64,000 nt of DNA. Source: Parasphingorhabdus marina DSM 22363. GTDB lineage: Bacteria > Pseudomonadota > Alphaproteobacteria > Sphingomonadales > Sphingomonadaceae. Positions within the stretch are counted from its first letter, which is position 1. Each line of letters opens with the position of its first letter. Position numbers and translations under genes: made by a program. The notes under the pieces are model-generated. The model ran no database searches and had not been told where the DNA came from. It saw only the letters and a list, made by a program, of their open reading frames with translations. Positions 1 to 9,007 of this stretch are shown here, piece after piece. The stretch spans positions 1,898,729 through 1,962,728 of the forward strand of contig NZ_FSQW01000001.1 in assembly GCF_900128895.1 (NCBI RefSeq). The letters are read 5' to 3'.

Positions 1-929
1 ATGTCGTGGTCCACAGCGGCCCGCTCTATGCCGCCACCGAAACGCTGATAAACAAGATCCTCGGGCGTTTCGGCGTTACCTTTATCGACTTTCCGGCCGG
101 GGCCAGCCCTGATGAAGTCGCCGGAATTCTGGAACAGGCCAGGGCGCAGGCCAGCGAGAATGGCGGGAAGGTCGCGATTGTCTATCTCGAAAGCCCGGCC
201 AATCCCACCAATGCCCTGGTGGATATCGAGGGCATTACCGAGGCGCGGAACCAGGTATTTGGAGATGATGCCTCCGTTCCGCCGATTGCCATCGACAATA
301 CGTTTCTCGGACCGCTCTGGCAGCAGCCGCTGAACCATGGCGCGGATATCGTGATCTACAGCCTGACCAAATATGCCGGCGGACATAGCGACCTCGTCGC
401 AGGCGGCGTCTTGGGGAGCAAGGCGCACATGGATCCGATCCGCGCGATCCGCAATACGATCGGGACCATTTGCGATCCCAATACCGCGTGGATGTTGCTG
501 CGGAGCCTGGAAACTCTGGAACTCCGGATGAGCCGGGCAGGCGAAAATGCTGCCAAGGTTTGCGCCTTTCTGCGTGATCATCCGCAGGTGGAAGGTCTGG
601 GCTATCTTGGCTTTATCGACGATGCGTCGCAGCAGGACATATATGACCGCCACTGCAGTGGTGCCGGATCGACTTTCTCTCTGTTCATCAAGGGCGGGGA
701 GGCGGAAGCCTTCCGTTTCCTGGATGCTCTGAAGATTGCGAAACTGGCGGTCAGTCTGGGCGGCACCGAAACGCTGGCCAGCCTGCCAGCGGCGATGACC
801 CATTTGTCGGTACCGGACGAACGCCGCGCCGCGCTCGGTATCACCGATAATCTTGTCCGGATTTCCATCGGAGTCGAAGATCCGGATGACCTGATCGCGG
901 ACTTCGATCAGGCGCTGGGCGAAGTCTGA
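1..929 (+). CDS. Cystathionine gamma-synthase family PLP-dependent enzyme (5' truncated by window)
   Basis: This is the C-terminal ~309 residues of a fold-type I, pyridoxal-phosphate enzyme of the Cys/Met metabolism family, which does gamma- or beta-elimination or replacement on cysteine, homocysteine or O-acyl-homoserine substrates. The frame is open to the left edge (first full codon at 3), so the true start is outside the window. The motif SLTKYAGGHSD carries the Schiff-base lysine (codon 369-371), and the preceding AIDNTF holds the aspartate that pairs with the PLP ring nitrogen. The C-terminal RISIGVEDPDDLIADF is typical of the family. Which member it is (metB, metC, metZ or megL) cannot be decided from the visible part. 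Its last 22 bases overlap the convergent HAD gene. Confidence 0.9.
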   Translation, partial: VVVHSGPLYAATETLINKILGRFGVTFIDFPAGASPDEVAGILEQARAQASENGGKVAIVYLESPANPTNALVDIEGITEARNQVFGDDASVPPIAIDNTFLGPLWQQPLNHGADIVIYSLTKYAGGHSDLVAGGVLGSKAHMDPIRAIRNTIGTICDPNTAWMLLRSLETLELRMSRAGENAAKVCAFLRDHPQVEGLGYLGFIDDASQQDIYDRHCSGAGSTFSLFIKGGEAEAFRFLDALKIAKLAVSLGGTETLASLPAAMTHLSVPDERRAALGITDNLVRISIGVEDPDDLIADFDQALGEV

Positions 930-1603
930 CTCTGGCTCCAGTCGACAATTTTCCAGCCGCGTTCTGTTGCCAGCCGGCGCAGCGCCGGGCTGGGCGTTGT
1001 CGCAACCGCTTCATCGGCAAATTGGAGCATGGGCGCGTCGCTGACATGATCGGAATAGGCACGGATGTGCAGTTCGGTCCGGTTCAGCCCTTGCTCTTCT
1101 AGCCATGCTGTGATCCGCTCGAGCTTGGCGGAGTCATAGCAATTCTCGCCAATGATGCGGGGCAGGACTGCGCCGGATTCGGTGATTTTGAGACGGGTGG
1201 CTATCACATGCGGAATGTCCAGCCTGCGAGCGATGGCTTCGACATATAGCTCGTAGGACGCCGTCGCCAGAACCAGTGTTCGCCCTTCCTTGCGATCTTC
1301 TTCCAGCTGCGAGATGGCAGATGCGAGGCTGTTGTCCCGGAGCGTCCGGTCGGCAAATCTCTCTATATGCGGTTGTAATTTTTCGAGCGACGGACTGCTG
1401 CCCAGCAACAGCCGCTGGTTCCACGTCTTCAACCCCTTGCGACCCGTCAGTTTGAGCCCATAAGCGGCAAAACCCAGCAGCGTGAACGGAGCCAGCAACA
1501 GGCGCCACGGCGCCCGTGCCAGAACCATTTGCAGGAGAAAAGGCGTGTAGGTTCCGCTTCGGGTGATCGTGCGGTCCATGTCATAAATGGCGAGCTTTTG
1601 CAT
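908..1603 (-). CDS. HAD-IB family phosphatase (SerB-like)
   Basis: A 231-residue soluble hydrolase of the haloacid dehalogenase superfamily, subclass IB (phosphoserine phosphatase-like). The N-terminal YDMDRT contains the nucleophile Asp8 and acid/base Asp10. The central TLVLATAS supplies motif II, a lysine near DSAKLERI fits motif III, and AYSDHVSDAPML supplies the Mg-binding acidic motif IV. The residues between motifs I and II include a hydrophobic stretch (about 20-55) typical of the IB cap. I chose ATG 1603 because the phosphatase fold begins there; the longer open frame to 1810 runs under the divergent mlaE gene. The 3' end overlaps the preceding PLP enzyme by 22 bp tail to tail. The substrate is unknown. 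Confidence 0.85.
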   Translation of the reverse strand: MQKLAIYDMDRTITRSGTYTPFLLQMVLARAPWRLLLAPFTLLGFAAYGLKLTGRKGLKTWNQRLLLGSSPSLEKLQPHIERFADRTLRDNSLASAISQLEEDRKEGRTLVLATASYELYVEAIARRLDIPHVIATRLKITESGAVLPRIIGENCYDSAKLERITAWLEEQGLNRTELHIRAYSDHVSDAPMLQFADEAVATTPSPALRRLATERGWKIVDWSQSQTSPSA

Positions 1604-1706
1604 AAAATCCTGTTTCCGTTTCGGGGCTCTTAGCAGCGCTTTGCGGGATGCGCCAAAAAAATGACCTGTGATAATGGCTTGAGCTTTCAGCGGTTTTCGG
1701 TCACCT

Positions 1707-2828
1707 ATGCAGGTAATGACAAATGCCAGTGACTTTGTTGAGGAGACCACCGCAGACGGGGTGACGGCACTGCGCTTTTCCGGCGATTTGTCGATTGCAT
1801 CTATTGGCAATGTGCCCGAGCGACTGAGTGAATATCCCGGCGGGATTCAGCAGCTCAATCTGGCCGATGTCGGATATATTGATACCGTCGGTGCCTGGCT
1901 GATCCATCGCACGGCCCGGAATATGGGTGCAGAAATTGTGGGTGGCGATGACGAAGCGACCCGCCTTATCGCCGCGGTCAGCTCCGTTGATCCGGCGGCG
2001 GACGTTCGTCCGGACCCGCCCAATCCGGTGCTGCGCGTGCTCAACGAAATCGGCGAGGCCACGACACTGGCTTTCACCACTTTGGCCGGTCTTGTCGGGT
2101 TTTTCGGATCCATCATGTTGGCGCTGTTCAATCTGTTGCGTCATCCAGGACAGATCCGCTGGAATGCGGTGATCCAGCGATTTGACGTGGTGGGCGTCAG
2201 GGCTCTCGGCATTGTCGGGCTGATGAGTTTTCTGATCGGTCTCGTCATCGCACAACAGGGCGCGGTCCAGCTCCGGCAATTTGGCGCGGAGGTGTTCACT
2301 GTCAATCTGGTGGGTCGGCTGACCTTGCGCGAACTGGGCGTGCTGATGACGGCGATCATGGTCGCCGGGCGGTCGGGTTCAGCCTTTGCGGCGCAGATCG
2401 GAACCATGCGGCTGACCGAAGAAATCGATGCGATGCGCACAATTGGCGTGTCGCCGGTCGAGGCACTGGTCCTGCCCCGTTTTCTGGCCGCCATCATCAT
2501 GCTGCCGTTGCTCGGCTTTTACGCTTCGGTGGTTGCGATTATCGGTGGTGGCCTGCTGAGCTGGGTCGAGCTCGATATCCCGCCGGCGACGTTCTTCTCC
2601 CGGATCCGCGAAGTGGTTCCGATCACCGATGTCTATGTGGGCCTCGCTAAAGCGCCGGTTTTCGGTGCAATCATCGCCATTTGCGGATGCTATCAGGGGA
2701 TGCAGGTCAAGGGCAGCGCGGAAGATGTCGGCCGCCGGACCACCGCGGCCGTGGTCCAGGCGATTTTCCTCGTTATCGTTCTCGATGCCTTTTTCGCCGT
2801 CTTCTTTACCTGGATTGGATGGAGCTGA
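1707..2828 (+). CDS. mlaE: STAS-MlaE fusion: ABC lipid-transport permease
   Basis: Inner-membrane permease of an MCE/Mla-type system that moves phospholipids between the outer and inner membranes. The 373 residues hold an N-terminal STAS domain (about 10-95, anti-sigma-antagonist fold, the role played by separate MlaB in E. coli). An MlaE permease domain follows (about 115-370), with five or so hydrophobic segments and the family stretch ELGVLMTAIMVAGRSGSAFA. Start ATG 1707 has no clear ribosome site; an in-frame ATG at 1716 is an alternative. It is the first gene of an operon with mlaF (overlapping), mlaD and a lipoprotein. Confidence 0.92.
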   Translation: MQVMTNASDFVEETTADGVTALRFSGDLSIASIGNVPERLSEYPGGIQQLNLADVGYIDTVGAWLIHRTARNMGAEIVGGDDEATRLIAAVSSVDPAADVRPDPPNPVLRVLNEIGEATTLAFTTLAGLVGFFGSIMLALFNLLRHPGQIRWNAVIQRFDVVGVRALGIVGLMSFLIGLVIAQQGAVQLRQFGAEVFTVNLVGRLTLRELGVLMTAIMVAGRSGSAFAAQIGTMRLTEEIDAMRTIGVSPVEALVLPRFLAAIIMLPLLGFYASVVAIIGGGLLSWVELDIPPATFFSRIREVVPITDVYVGLAKAPVFGAIIAICGCYQGMQVKGSAEDVGRRTTAAVVQAIFLVIVLDAFFAVFFTWIGWS

Positions 2829-3634
2829 TGATCGGAGAAACGCCTCTTGCCTATGATCCCCAGTTTGAAGGCCCGATTATTTGCGTGAAAGGCTTGCGCA
2901 ACAGTTTTGGCGATTTTGTTGTCCATGAAGATCTGGATCTCGACGTGCGCAAAGGCGAGATTCTGGGTGTGGTTGGCGGATCAGGTACCGGCAAGTCGGT
3001 GCTGATGCGTTCGATCATCGGGCTGCAGAAACCGGATGAAGGGGACGTCAAGGTGTTTGGCGAATCCCTGCTTGGCCGCTCTGATGCGGAAACGGTCGAA
3101 ATCCGCAAGCGCTGGGGGGTGCTGTTCCAGGGCGGTGCGCTGTTTTCCACATTGACCGTTGCCGAAAATGTCATGGTGCCGATCCGGGAATTCTATCCCA
3201 AGATGGACCGTGAGTTCCGGCGGGAAGTGGCCAAATACAAGGTCTGTCTGTCCGGATTGCCGCCGGATGCGGCTCCCAAATACCCGTCGGAACTCTCCGG
3301 TGGCATGAAAAAACGCGCCGGTATTGCCCGGGCACTGGCACTGGATCCGGAACTGCTGTTTCTCGACGAGCCCACGGCCGGTCTGGATCCGATTGGTGCC
3401 GCGGCTTTTGACAGCCTGACCCGCGAACTGCAGCAAACGCTGGGGCTGACGGTGTTCTTGATCACCCATGATCTCGATACGCTCCACGCGATTTGTGACA
3501 GGGTCGCGGTTCTGGCCGACAGGAAGGTTATTGCGGTGGGCACGATCGACGAACTGCTCGCCATGGATCACCCATGGATCCAGGAATATTTCAACGGTCC
3601 GCGCGGCCGGATGGCGGCACCAAAACAGGGATGA
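2828..3634 (+). CDS. mlaF: Mla-type ABC transporter ATP-binding protein
   Basis: The 268-residue ATPase powers the adjacent MlaE permease. It shows Walker A GGSGTGKS (about 50-57), signature LSGGMKKRAGIARALA, Walker B LLFLDEPTAGLDP and the switch histidine in LITHDLDT. LSGGM-K-KRAGIARA is typical of the MlaF/TTG2A branch. The start is placed at ATG 2828, which shares one base with the mlaE stop (TGATG) and has GGAG just upstream; ATG 2819 in the same frame would add three residues. The overlap indicates translational coupling of the two subunits. Confidence 0.92.
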   Translation: MIGETPLAYDPQFEGPIICVKGLRNSFGDFVVHEDLDLDVRKGEILGVVGGSGTGKSVLMRSIIGLQKPDEGDVKVFGESLLGRSDAETVEIRKRWGVLFQGGALFSTLTVAENVMVPIREFYPKMDREFRREVAKYKVCLSGLPPDAAPKYPSELSGGMKKRAGIARALALDPELLFLDEPTAGLDPIGAAAFDSLTRELQQTLGLTVFLITHDLDTLHAICDRVAVLADRKVIAVGTIDELLAMDHPWIQEYFNGPRGRMAAPKQG

Positions 3635-3707
3635 TCGGATGATAGAGAGCAGACATTCCAGAGTTTTCTTGCAGGCCTCCCTGCCTGCCTTCATAATGGT
3701 GGCATAG

Positions 3708-4655
3708 ATGGAAACACGGTCAAATCATATCCTTGTCGGGGCGATCACCCTGTTGTTGCTCGCTCTGGTGGCGGCATTTCTGGTCTGGATCGTACGCTTC
3801 GGGGACGGTGCAACCAAAGAATATGACATTTTCTTCGCCCAGTCCGTCGGTGGACTGGCACAGGGCACGGGTGTCACATTTGCGGGTGTTCCTTCGGGGC
3901 AGGTGCTGAAGGTTGAGCTCTGGGAAAAAGATCCCGATTTTGTCCGGGTCCGGATCGCGGTCAGTGAAGAGACCCCGATTTTACAGGGTACGACGGCGAC
4001 CATCCAGAGTATCAGCTTCACTGCTCCACCGAATATTCAGCTCGACGGCGCGGTCAAGGATGCGCCGCCGATTTCCGAACTGGGCCCCGAGGGTGTGCCA
4101 GTCATTCCGACCAAACCTGGTGCGCTCGGCGAGATATTGAACAGTGCCCCGCTGGTGATTGAACGCCTGGCGACGCTGACTGACCGGCTGACACTCCTGC
4201 TGTCCGATCAAAATCAGGAGTCTATCACCGGTATTTTGCGAAACACTGACAATTTGACAGGGTCACTCGCCAAGTCTGCGCCTGGACTCGAAGCGCTGAT
4301 CGCTGAATCGGAGATTACCATTCGCAATGCCGGAGAAACTGCGGCCAAGCTTTCTGCGGTGGCGGACAATGCCAATGCGTTGCTCGACAATAACGGGCAG
4401 CCGCTGGCACGGGATCTGGGCAAGACCCTCCAGGCGGCGGAGCAAAGCATGATTGCGCTCAATACCGTTCTCGAGGATGTCCGGCCGGGGATGCAGCGGC
4501 TGGGGACCAAGACCCTGCCGGAAGTCGATCAGCTCGTGGAGGACATGCAGGCGCTCACCAAGTCCCTGACTTCGGTGACTGAACGTCTCGATCAGGGCGG
4601 CGCTGGATCACTGATATCGGCACCAGCTTTGCCGGATTACGAGCCGGGCAAATAG
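3708..4655 (+). CDS. mlaD: MCE-family MlaD-like lipid-binding protein
   Basis: A 315-residue periplasmic substrate-binding subunit held in the inner membrane by one N-terminal helix (residues about 8-30, LVGAITLLLLALVAAFLVW). One MCE domain follows (about 38-120), in which GLAQGTGVTFAGVPSGQV and TIQSISFTAPPNIQL are recognisable. The C-terminal half (about 150-300) is predicted helical, with heptad-like alanine/leucine content; this is longer than E. coli MlaD (about 180 residues) and resembles alphaproteobacterial versions. It lies 73 bp after mlaF in the same operon and should form a ring on the MlaEF complex. Confidence 0.9.
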   Translation: METRSNHILVGAITLLLLALVAAFLVWIVRFGDGATKEYDIFFAQSVGGLAQGTGVTFAGVPSGQVLKVELWEKDPDFVRVRIAVSEETPILQGTTATIQSISFTAPPNIQLDGAVKDAPPISELGPEGVPVIPTKPGALGEILNSAPLVIERLATLTDRLTLLLSDQNQESITGILRNTDNLTGSLAKSAPGLEALIAESEITIRNAGETAAKLSAVADNANALLDNNGQPLARDLGKTLQAAEQSMIALNTVLEDVRPGMQRLGTKTLPEVDQLVEDMQALTKSLTSVTERLDQGGAGSLISAPALPDYEPGK

Positions 4656-4667
4656 GGGAAGAGGATT

Positions 4668-5261
4668 ATGACCATCAGCAAATTGCGATCCCTGATTGTG
4701 CTCATGGCGGCCGGTTCGCTCAGCGCATGCGTGAGTTTCGGGGCGGCCGATCCGCCGCCCTATCTGCTGTCGCTGACCCCGGACGCGAAGGATGTTGGCG
4801 GGGCAGAGCGCACCGGCATGCAGGAGCAGGCGCTGGTCGTCCGGTTGCCGACATCGCCGCAAAAGCTCAATACGCTGCGCGTGCCGGTGCAAACACGCAC
4901 GACGGGCATTGCCTATCTGAAAGAAGCCGTCTGGGTGGACAAGCCGGCACGTCTGTTTCACGGCCTGCTCACGGAAACCATCGCCGCCAAGAATAATCGC
5001 CTGATCCTCACTGCGGCGCAGGCGAGCGGGAAAGCCGAACATTATCTGTCGGGTGAACTGGTGAATTTCGGGCTCGACGGGCCGGCACTGGAAGTCGTGG
5101 TGACCTATGATGCGGTCAAGATGAAATCAGGGGAAGCCGTCGGCAAGCGCCGGTTTGAAGCGCGCGAGCCGGTTTTTGCGGCCGAGGCCGAACCTGTGGG
5201 CGATGCGCTCAACAAGGCGGCCAACAAGGTGGTTGACGAGGTCGCGGACTGGGTCGGTTAG
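4668..5261 (+). CDS. ABC-type transport auxiliary lipoprotein (PqiC-like)
   Basis: A 197-residue lipoprotein with signal peptide and lipobox LSAC (Cys21), so it is lipidated and probably anchored in the outer membrane. The body matches the ABC-transport auxiliary component family (PqiC/DUF330 type): PPYLLSLTP after the anchor, then LVVRLPTSPQKLNTLRVPV. Members partner MCE proteins. It starts 12 bp after mlaD with a strong ribosome site (GGGGAAGAGG before ATG 4668), so it is the last gene of the mla operon. No periplasmic MlaC-type carrier is present here, so this lipoprotein may be the outer-membrane partner. It is convergent with midA, six bases away. Confidence 0.82.
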   Translation: MTISKLRSLIVLMAAGSLSACVSFGAADPPPYLLSLTPDAKDVGGAERTGMQEQALVVRLPTSPQKLNTLRVPVQTRTTGIAYLKEAVWVDKPARLFHGLLTETIAAKNNRLILTAAQASGKAEHYLSGELVNFGLDGPALEVVVTYDAVKMKSGEAVGKRRFEAREPVFAAEAEPVGDALNKAANKVVDEVADWVG

Positions 5262-5267
5262 CGCAGC

Positions 5268-6344
5268 TCAGCCTGCGGGCGGTTCGTTTCCATAAACAAA
5301 ACCCTCGGGATCAGGCCAGTTCATTGAAGTCGCGGCCATTACCCGGAAAAGCCGTCCCATTTCATCGACATGGGTCAGACGGTGGCACGCGGCCTCGACC
5401 GCTTCCTTCTGGTCCGGTCGGGCATCGATCAACGCCCTGGCCCGCTGTTCAATACCCAAGGATTTCAGCCATTGACCCTGTTCCGCCGGCCCGTGCACAG
5501 AAAGCAGGCGCGTGCGGGCGATATTGGCGAGGACATGAAAGTCGACATGCGCCGTCAGATCGCTTTCGCCAGGACTGTCGAACGGGCTGACGGGCATATG
5601 CCCTTTGACTGCCTGCAACGTGCTGCCGGTTCCGGGCCGATCATGGCCATAGTCGATGATCAGCATCGCGCCGCCCTGTGTGGCCAGTCGGCCGGACAAT
5701 TCCCCCAGCACCCGAACGCTTTCGGGAGAGGATTCCAGGATGGTACCGGCAGGAAACTGCTTTTTTGATGTGGCAACAGGGCTTTCCGCGATCAGTTTGC
5801 CAGGAACGGCCACAAATTTGTTGCGGTCGCGCGCGACCATGTTCTGACGCCAGCCATGCTCGGTGAGAACATGCTGCTCGATCGGCAGGGCATCAAAAAA
5901 CTCATTGGCGACAACAAACAGCGGGCCGGTGTCAGGCAGGTTCGCCAGATCTTCATGCCAGTGCGCTTCGGGTACCAGCTCTGCCTGTTTTGTTTTCAGG
6001 GCAGGGCTCGTTTCCACCAGATGCATGTCCGGCTGTAATCCAAATCTGGCCATGGCTCGTCTTGCGTCAGCGGCCAGCGTGCCGCGTCCAGGGCCCAGTT
6101 CAACATAGTGGATCGGGTCAGGTTTCCCGGCACGTAACCAGCTGTCTGCCAGCCAGATACCAATCAGCTCACCGAACATCTGGCTGATTTCCGGCGCTGT
6201 GACAAAGTCACCGGCTTCTCCCAGCGGATCGCGCGAACCGTAATAGTGGGCATTGGCAACAGCCATATATTCGCCCAGCGAAATCGGACCGTTTTGGGCG
6301 ATCCGGACCGCCAGAATATGGGCTGCCGTGTCGCCGTCAGGCAA
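5268..6344 (-). CDS. MidA/NDUFAF7-family SAM-dependent methyltransferase
   Basis: A 358-residue class I methyltransferase of the SAM_MT DUF185 family. The eukaryotic member NDUFAF7 methylates an arginine of complex I subunit NDUFS2 during assembly. The SAM loop reads [13 protein letters not shown] (about 82-94), and the family signatures [23 protein letters not shown] and IDYGHD are present. The start is a TTG at 6344 with GGAG nine bases upstream; the gene overlaps the end of lgt by 8 bp, so the two are co-transcribed. The complex I role is inferred from the eukaryotic relative. Confidence 0.88.
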   Translation of the reverse strand: MPDGDTAAHILAVRIAQNGPISLGEYMAVANAHYYGSRDPLGEAGDFVTAPEISQMFGELIGIWLADSWLRAGKPDPIHYVELGPGRGTLAADARRAMARFGLQPDMHLVETSPALKTKQAELVPEAHWHEDLANLPDTGPLFVVANEFFDALPIEQHVLTEHGWRQNMVARDRNKFVAVPGKLIAESPVATSKKQFPAGTILESSPESVRVLGELSGRLATQGGAMLIIDYGHDRPGTGSTLQAVKGHMPVSPFDSPGESDLTAHVDFHVLANIARTRLLSVHGPAEQGQWLKSLGIEQRARALIDARPDQKEAVEAACHRLTHVDEMGRLFRVMAATSMNWPDPEGFVYGNEPPAG

Positions 6345-7197
6345 CGGATTTGTCTCCGCCTTCCGGTTCGATACGCACCCGGCGGCCCCTGGCGGTGATC
6401 ACCAGCCAGGTACCGAGCAGGATCATGGGTACGGTCAGTGTCTGCCCCATGGTCAGGCCCCAGCTGAGATCTTCCAGTCCGGCATCCGGCTGGCGGAAAA
6501 ACTCGACCGTGAACCGGCTCAGTCCATAGACCAGGAGACCGGTGCCAACCAGCTTGCCCGGATGATAACGGGCATCGGTTTTCCAGAATAACAGCGAGGT
6601 GATGATGAAATAGAGAATGCCTTCCAGACCCGCTTCGTAAAGCTGACTGGGGTGGCGCGCAACTTCGCCGCCCATCGGGAAAATGATTGCCCAGGGAACT
6701 TCGGTAGCCCGGCCCCAGAGCTCGCCATTGACGAAATTGGCCAGCCGTCCAAACAACAGGCCGAACGGAATGACGCAGGCGACATAGTCGCAAACGCGGA
6801 GAAAACTGAGCTTCTCCTTGCGCGAAATCCACCAGATCGCGAGTACGACACCAAGAACGCCTCCATGGAGTGACATGCCGCCCTGCCAGACTTTGAAGAT
6901 GTCGGCCGGACTGGACAATATGGACGGTTGATAGAAGAACACATAGCCCAGCCGGCCGCCGATGATGATGCCCAATGTGGCCCAGAAGATCATGTCATCC
7001 GCATGCCGGCGGGCCAGCGGGGCTCCCGGCTGGACGATGAGTTTCGTCATGTACCAATAGCCGATGATGATACCGGCGAGATAGGCGAGGGAATACCATT
7101 TCAGCTGGAAAAATCCGAGATCGAGAGCGTTCGGAGACAGGCCCAGCTCCTCAAATCGCACAAATTGGCTGGCGCTGGACAGAATAATGTCAATCAA
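6337..7197 (-). CDS. lgt: Prolipoprotein diacylglyceryl transferase
   Basis: Inner-membrane enzyme that transfers diacylglyceryl from phosphatidylglycerol to the lipobox cysteine of prolipoproteins, the first step of lipoprotein maturation. The 286 residues contain about seven membrane segments. HGG (111-113) marks the essential histidine region, and the Lgt signature [14 protein letters not shown] lies at about 150-163. The usual length is 260-300. The start is taken as TTG 7197, since the N-terminus before the first helix fits the family and there is no ATG nearby; the exact start is uncertain. It is divergent from the acyl-CoA ligase across about 100 bp. Confidence 0.95.
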   Translation of the reverse strand: MIDIILSSASQFVRFEELGLSPNALDLGFFQLKWYSLAYLAGIIIGYWYMTKLIVQPGAPLARRHADDMIFWATLGIIIGGRLGYVFFYQPSILSSPADIFKVWQGGMSLHGGVLGVVLAIWWISRKEKLSFLRVCDYVACVIPFGLLFGRLANFVNGELWGRATEVPWAIIFPMGGEVARHPSQLYEAGLEGILYFIITSLLFWKTDARYHPGKLVGTGLLVYGLSRFTVEFFRQPDAGLEDLSWGLTMGQTLTVPMILLGTWLVITARGRRVRIEPEGGDKSVA

Positions 7198-7300
7198 CTC
7201 TTTTCCCCGTTCGGTTTCGTCGTATATGGCATAGGCATATAAAGGGAAATTCCCCTATACCAAGAGGGAATGACACAGAAGACTACGGGAGAATGCGGAA

Positions 7301-9007
7301 ATGCCATCGGAACTGGATCTGAAGATACGCGAAACACTGACCGCGCTGACGGCGCCTGGACAGTTGCTGGAGCTGGACAGCGTCGAGAAATTTGGCGTGG
7401 ATCTTCCGATCTTCAAGAACGCCCCGCAAAATGTCGCGGATTTTCTAACCTATTTCTGCCACCAGCATGCCGACAAGGAGTTTCTCGTTGATGGTGATAT
7501 CCGCCTGACATTCGGGGAAACCTATGCTGCGGCCCGCACGCTCGCAGGCGGTCTTGTCGAAGGTTATGGTGTGAAGAAGGGGGACCGGATCGGCATCGCG
7601 GCCCGCAATTCAGCCAACTGGATCATTCTCGACATGGCCATCACCTTGGCCGGCGGGATTAGCACCAAACTCAACGGCTGGTGGCAGGGTGACGAACTCG
7701 CCGACGGGATTGAGGATGTTTCCTGTTCGCTGGTCTTCGCTGATCCGCAACGTGCCGCCCGGCTGAGCGATCTTGACCGCGATACCGGTGCGAAACTGCT
7801 CATCTTCGAACATGATCAGATGCCGCTTGAGGGGTTGAAAGTTGTAATGGCCAATGGCGGTAGCGCCGAAACGCCGATGCCGGAAATTACTCCGGAGGAC
7901 AATGCAACCATCCTCTTTACCTCAGGTTCAACCGGTCGCTCCAAGGGGGCCTATGCCGAACACCGCGCAGTTGTTCAGGGCGCGATGAGCTTTGTGGGTG
8001 CCTTTGCCGTGATGGTACAAATCATGGAAGAAGCCGGAACCATGCCGGATATCCAGCCAACCGCCATGGTGGCTGTGCCATTGTTTCATGTCACCGCATC
8101 GGTGCCACTGGTGCTGGTCAGCTATGCCATCGGCCGCAAGCTGGTGATGCTCAACAAATGGGATGCCGAAGCGGCGATGAAGCTGATCGAAAAGGAAAAA
8201 GTCACCTATTTCGTTGGTGTGCCACTGATGAGCATGGAAATTTATTCGCATCCCAATCTCAAGGATTATGATCTCAGCACCTGTGTCTCGATGGCCGCCG
8301 GCGGGGCGCCGCGTCCGGTCGAACATGTGAAACGAATCAAGGAAGCGATGGGGGAAGGGTTCCCGATCATTGGATATGGTCTGACCGAAACCAACGGAGT
8401 GGGCTGTTCCAACCAGAATGAAAATTATCTGGCGCATCCCGACAGCACCGGACGGGCCACGCCGCCGATCGTCGACGTTGCGATCCTGGATGATGACGGC
8501 AACCAGATGCCGAAGGGCGAGCGCGGCGAGGTGTGCATCCGGACGGCTGCCAATTTCACCGGCTACTGGAATAACGAACAGGCGACAAAAGAGGCCTTCA
8601 CTGACGATGGCTATTTCCGCACAGGTGATATCGGCTATTTCGACGAAGAGGCCTATCTCTACATTGTCGATCGCAAGAAAGAGATCATCATCCGCGGCGG
8701 CGAGAATATCAGCTGCCAGGAAGTGGAAGATGCCATCTATTCCAACAAATCGATCGCGGAAGCCTGTATTTTCGGCGTGGAAGACGAACGATTTGGCGAA
8801 GTGCCGGCGCTGGTCTATCATGTAAAGGATGGTCACAGCCTGTCGCAGGACGAGCTGCTCGACTATCTGAAAGACAAGCTCGCACCGTTCAAGATGCCAG
8901 TACATATCTGGCAATATGACGAGCCGCTGCCGAAGCTTGGAACGGCGAAAATCGCCAAGATCGTGCTTGCCAAAAAGCACCGTGAAATGCTTGCAGAAAC
9001 CGGATGA
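7301..9007 (+). CDS. Class I adenylate-forming enzyme, fatty-acid/aryl-CoA ligase
   Basis: A 568-residue ATP-dependent acyl-CoA synthetase of the ANL superfamily. The P-loop-like motif LFTSGSTGRSKGAY is at about 206, followed by IGYGLTETNG (A5), DGYFRTGDIGYFD (A7), VDRKKEIIIRGGENIS (A8) and PKLGTAKIAK with the catalytic A10 lysine. The acyl substrate cannot be told from the sequence. ATG 7301 has GGGAGAA upstream. The gene overlaps glnD by 4 bp (ATGA), an unusual pairing of a lipid enzyme with a nitrogen sensor that probably reflects shared transcription only. Confidence 0.88.
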   Translation: MPSELDLKIRETLTALTAPGQLLELDSVEKFGVDLPIFKNAPQNVADFLTYFCHQHADKEFLVDGDIRLTFGETYAAARTLAGGLVEGYGVKKGDRIGIAARNSANWIILDMAITLAGGISTKLNGWWQGDELADGIEDVSCSLVFADPQRAARLSDLDRDTGAKLLIFEHDQMPLEGLKVVMANGGSAETPMPEITPEDNATILFTSGSTGRSKGAYAEHRAVVQGAMSFVGAFAVMVQIMEEAGTMPDIQPTAMVAVPLFHVTASVPLVLVSYAIGRKLVMLNKWDAEAAMKLIEKEKVTYFVGVPLMSMEIYSHPNLKDYDLSTCVSMAAGGAPRPVEHVKRIKEAMGEGFPIIGYGLTETNGVGCSNQNENYLAHPDSTGRATPPIVDVAILDDDGNQMPKGERGEVCIRTAANFTGYWNNEQATKEAFTDDGYFRTGDIGYFDEEAYLYIVDRKKEIIIRGGENISCQEVEDAIYSNKSIAEACIFGVEDERFGEVPALVYHVKDGHSLSQDELLDYLKDKLAPFKMPVHIWQYDEPLPKLGTAKIAKIVLAKKHREMLAETG

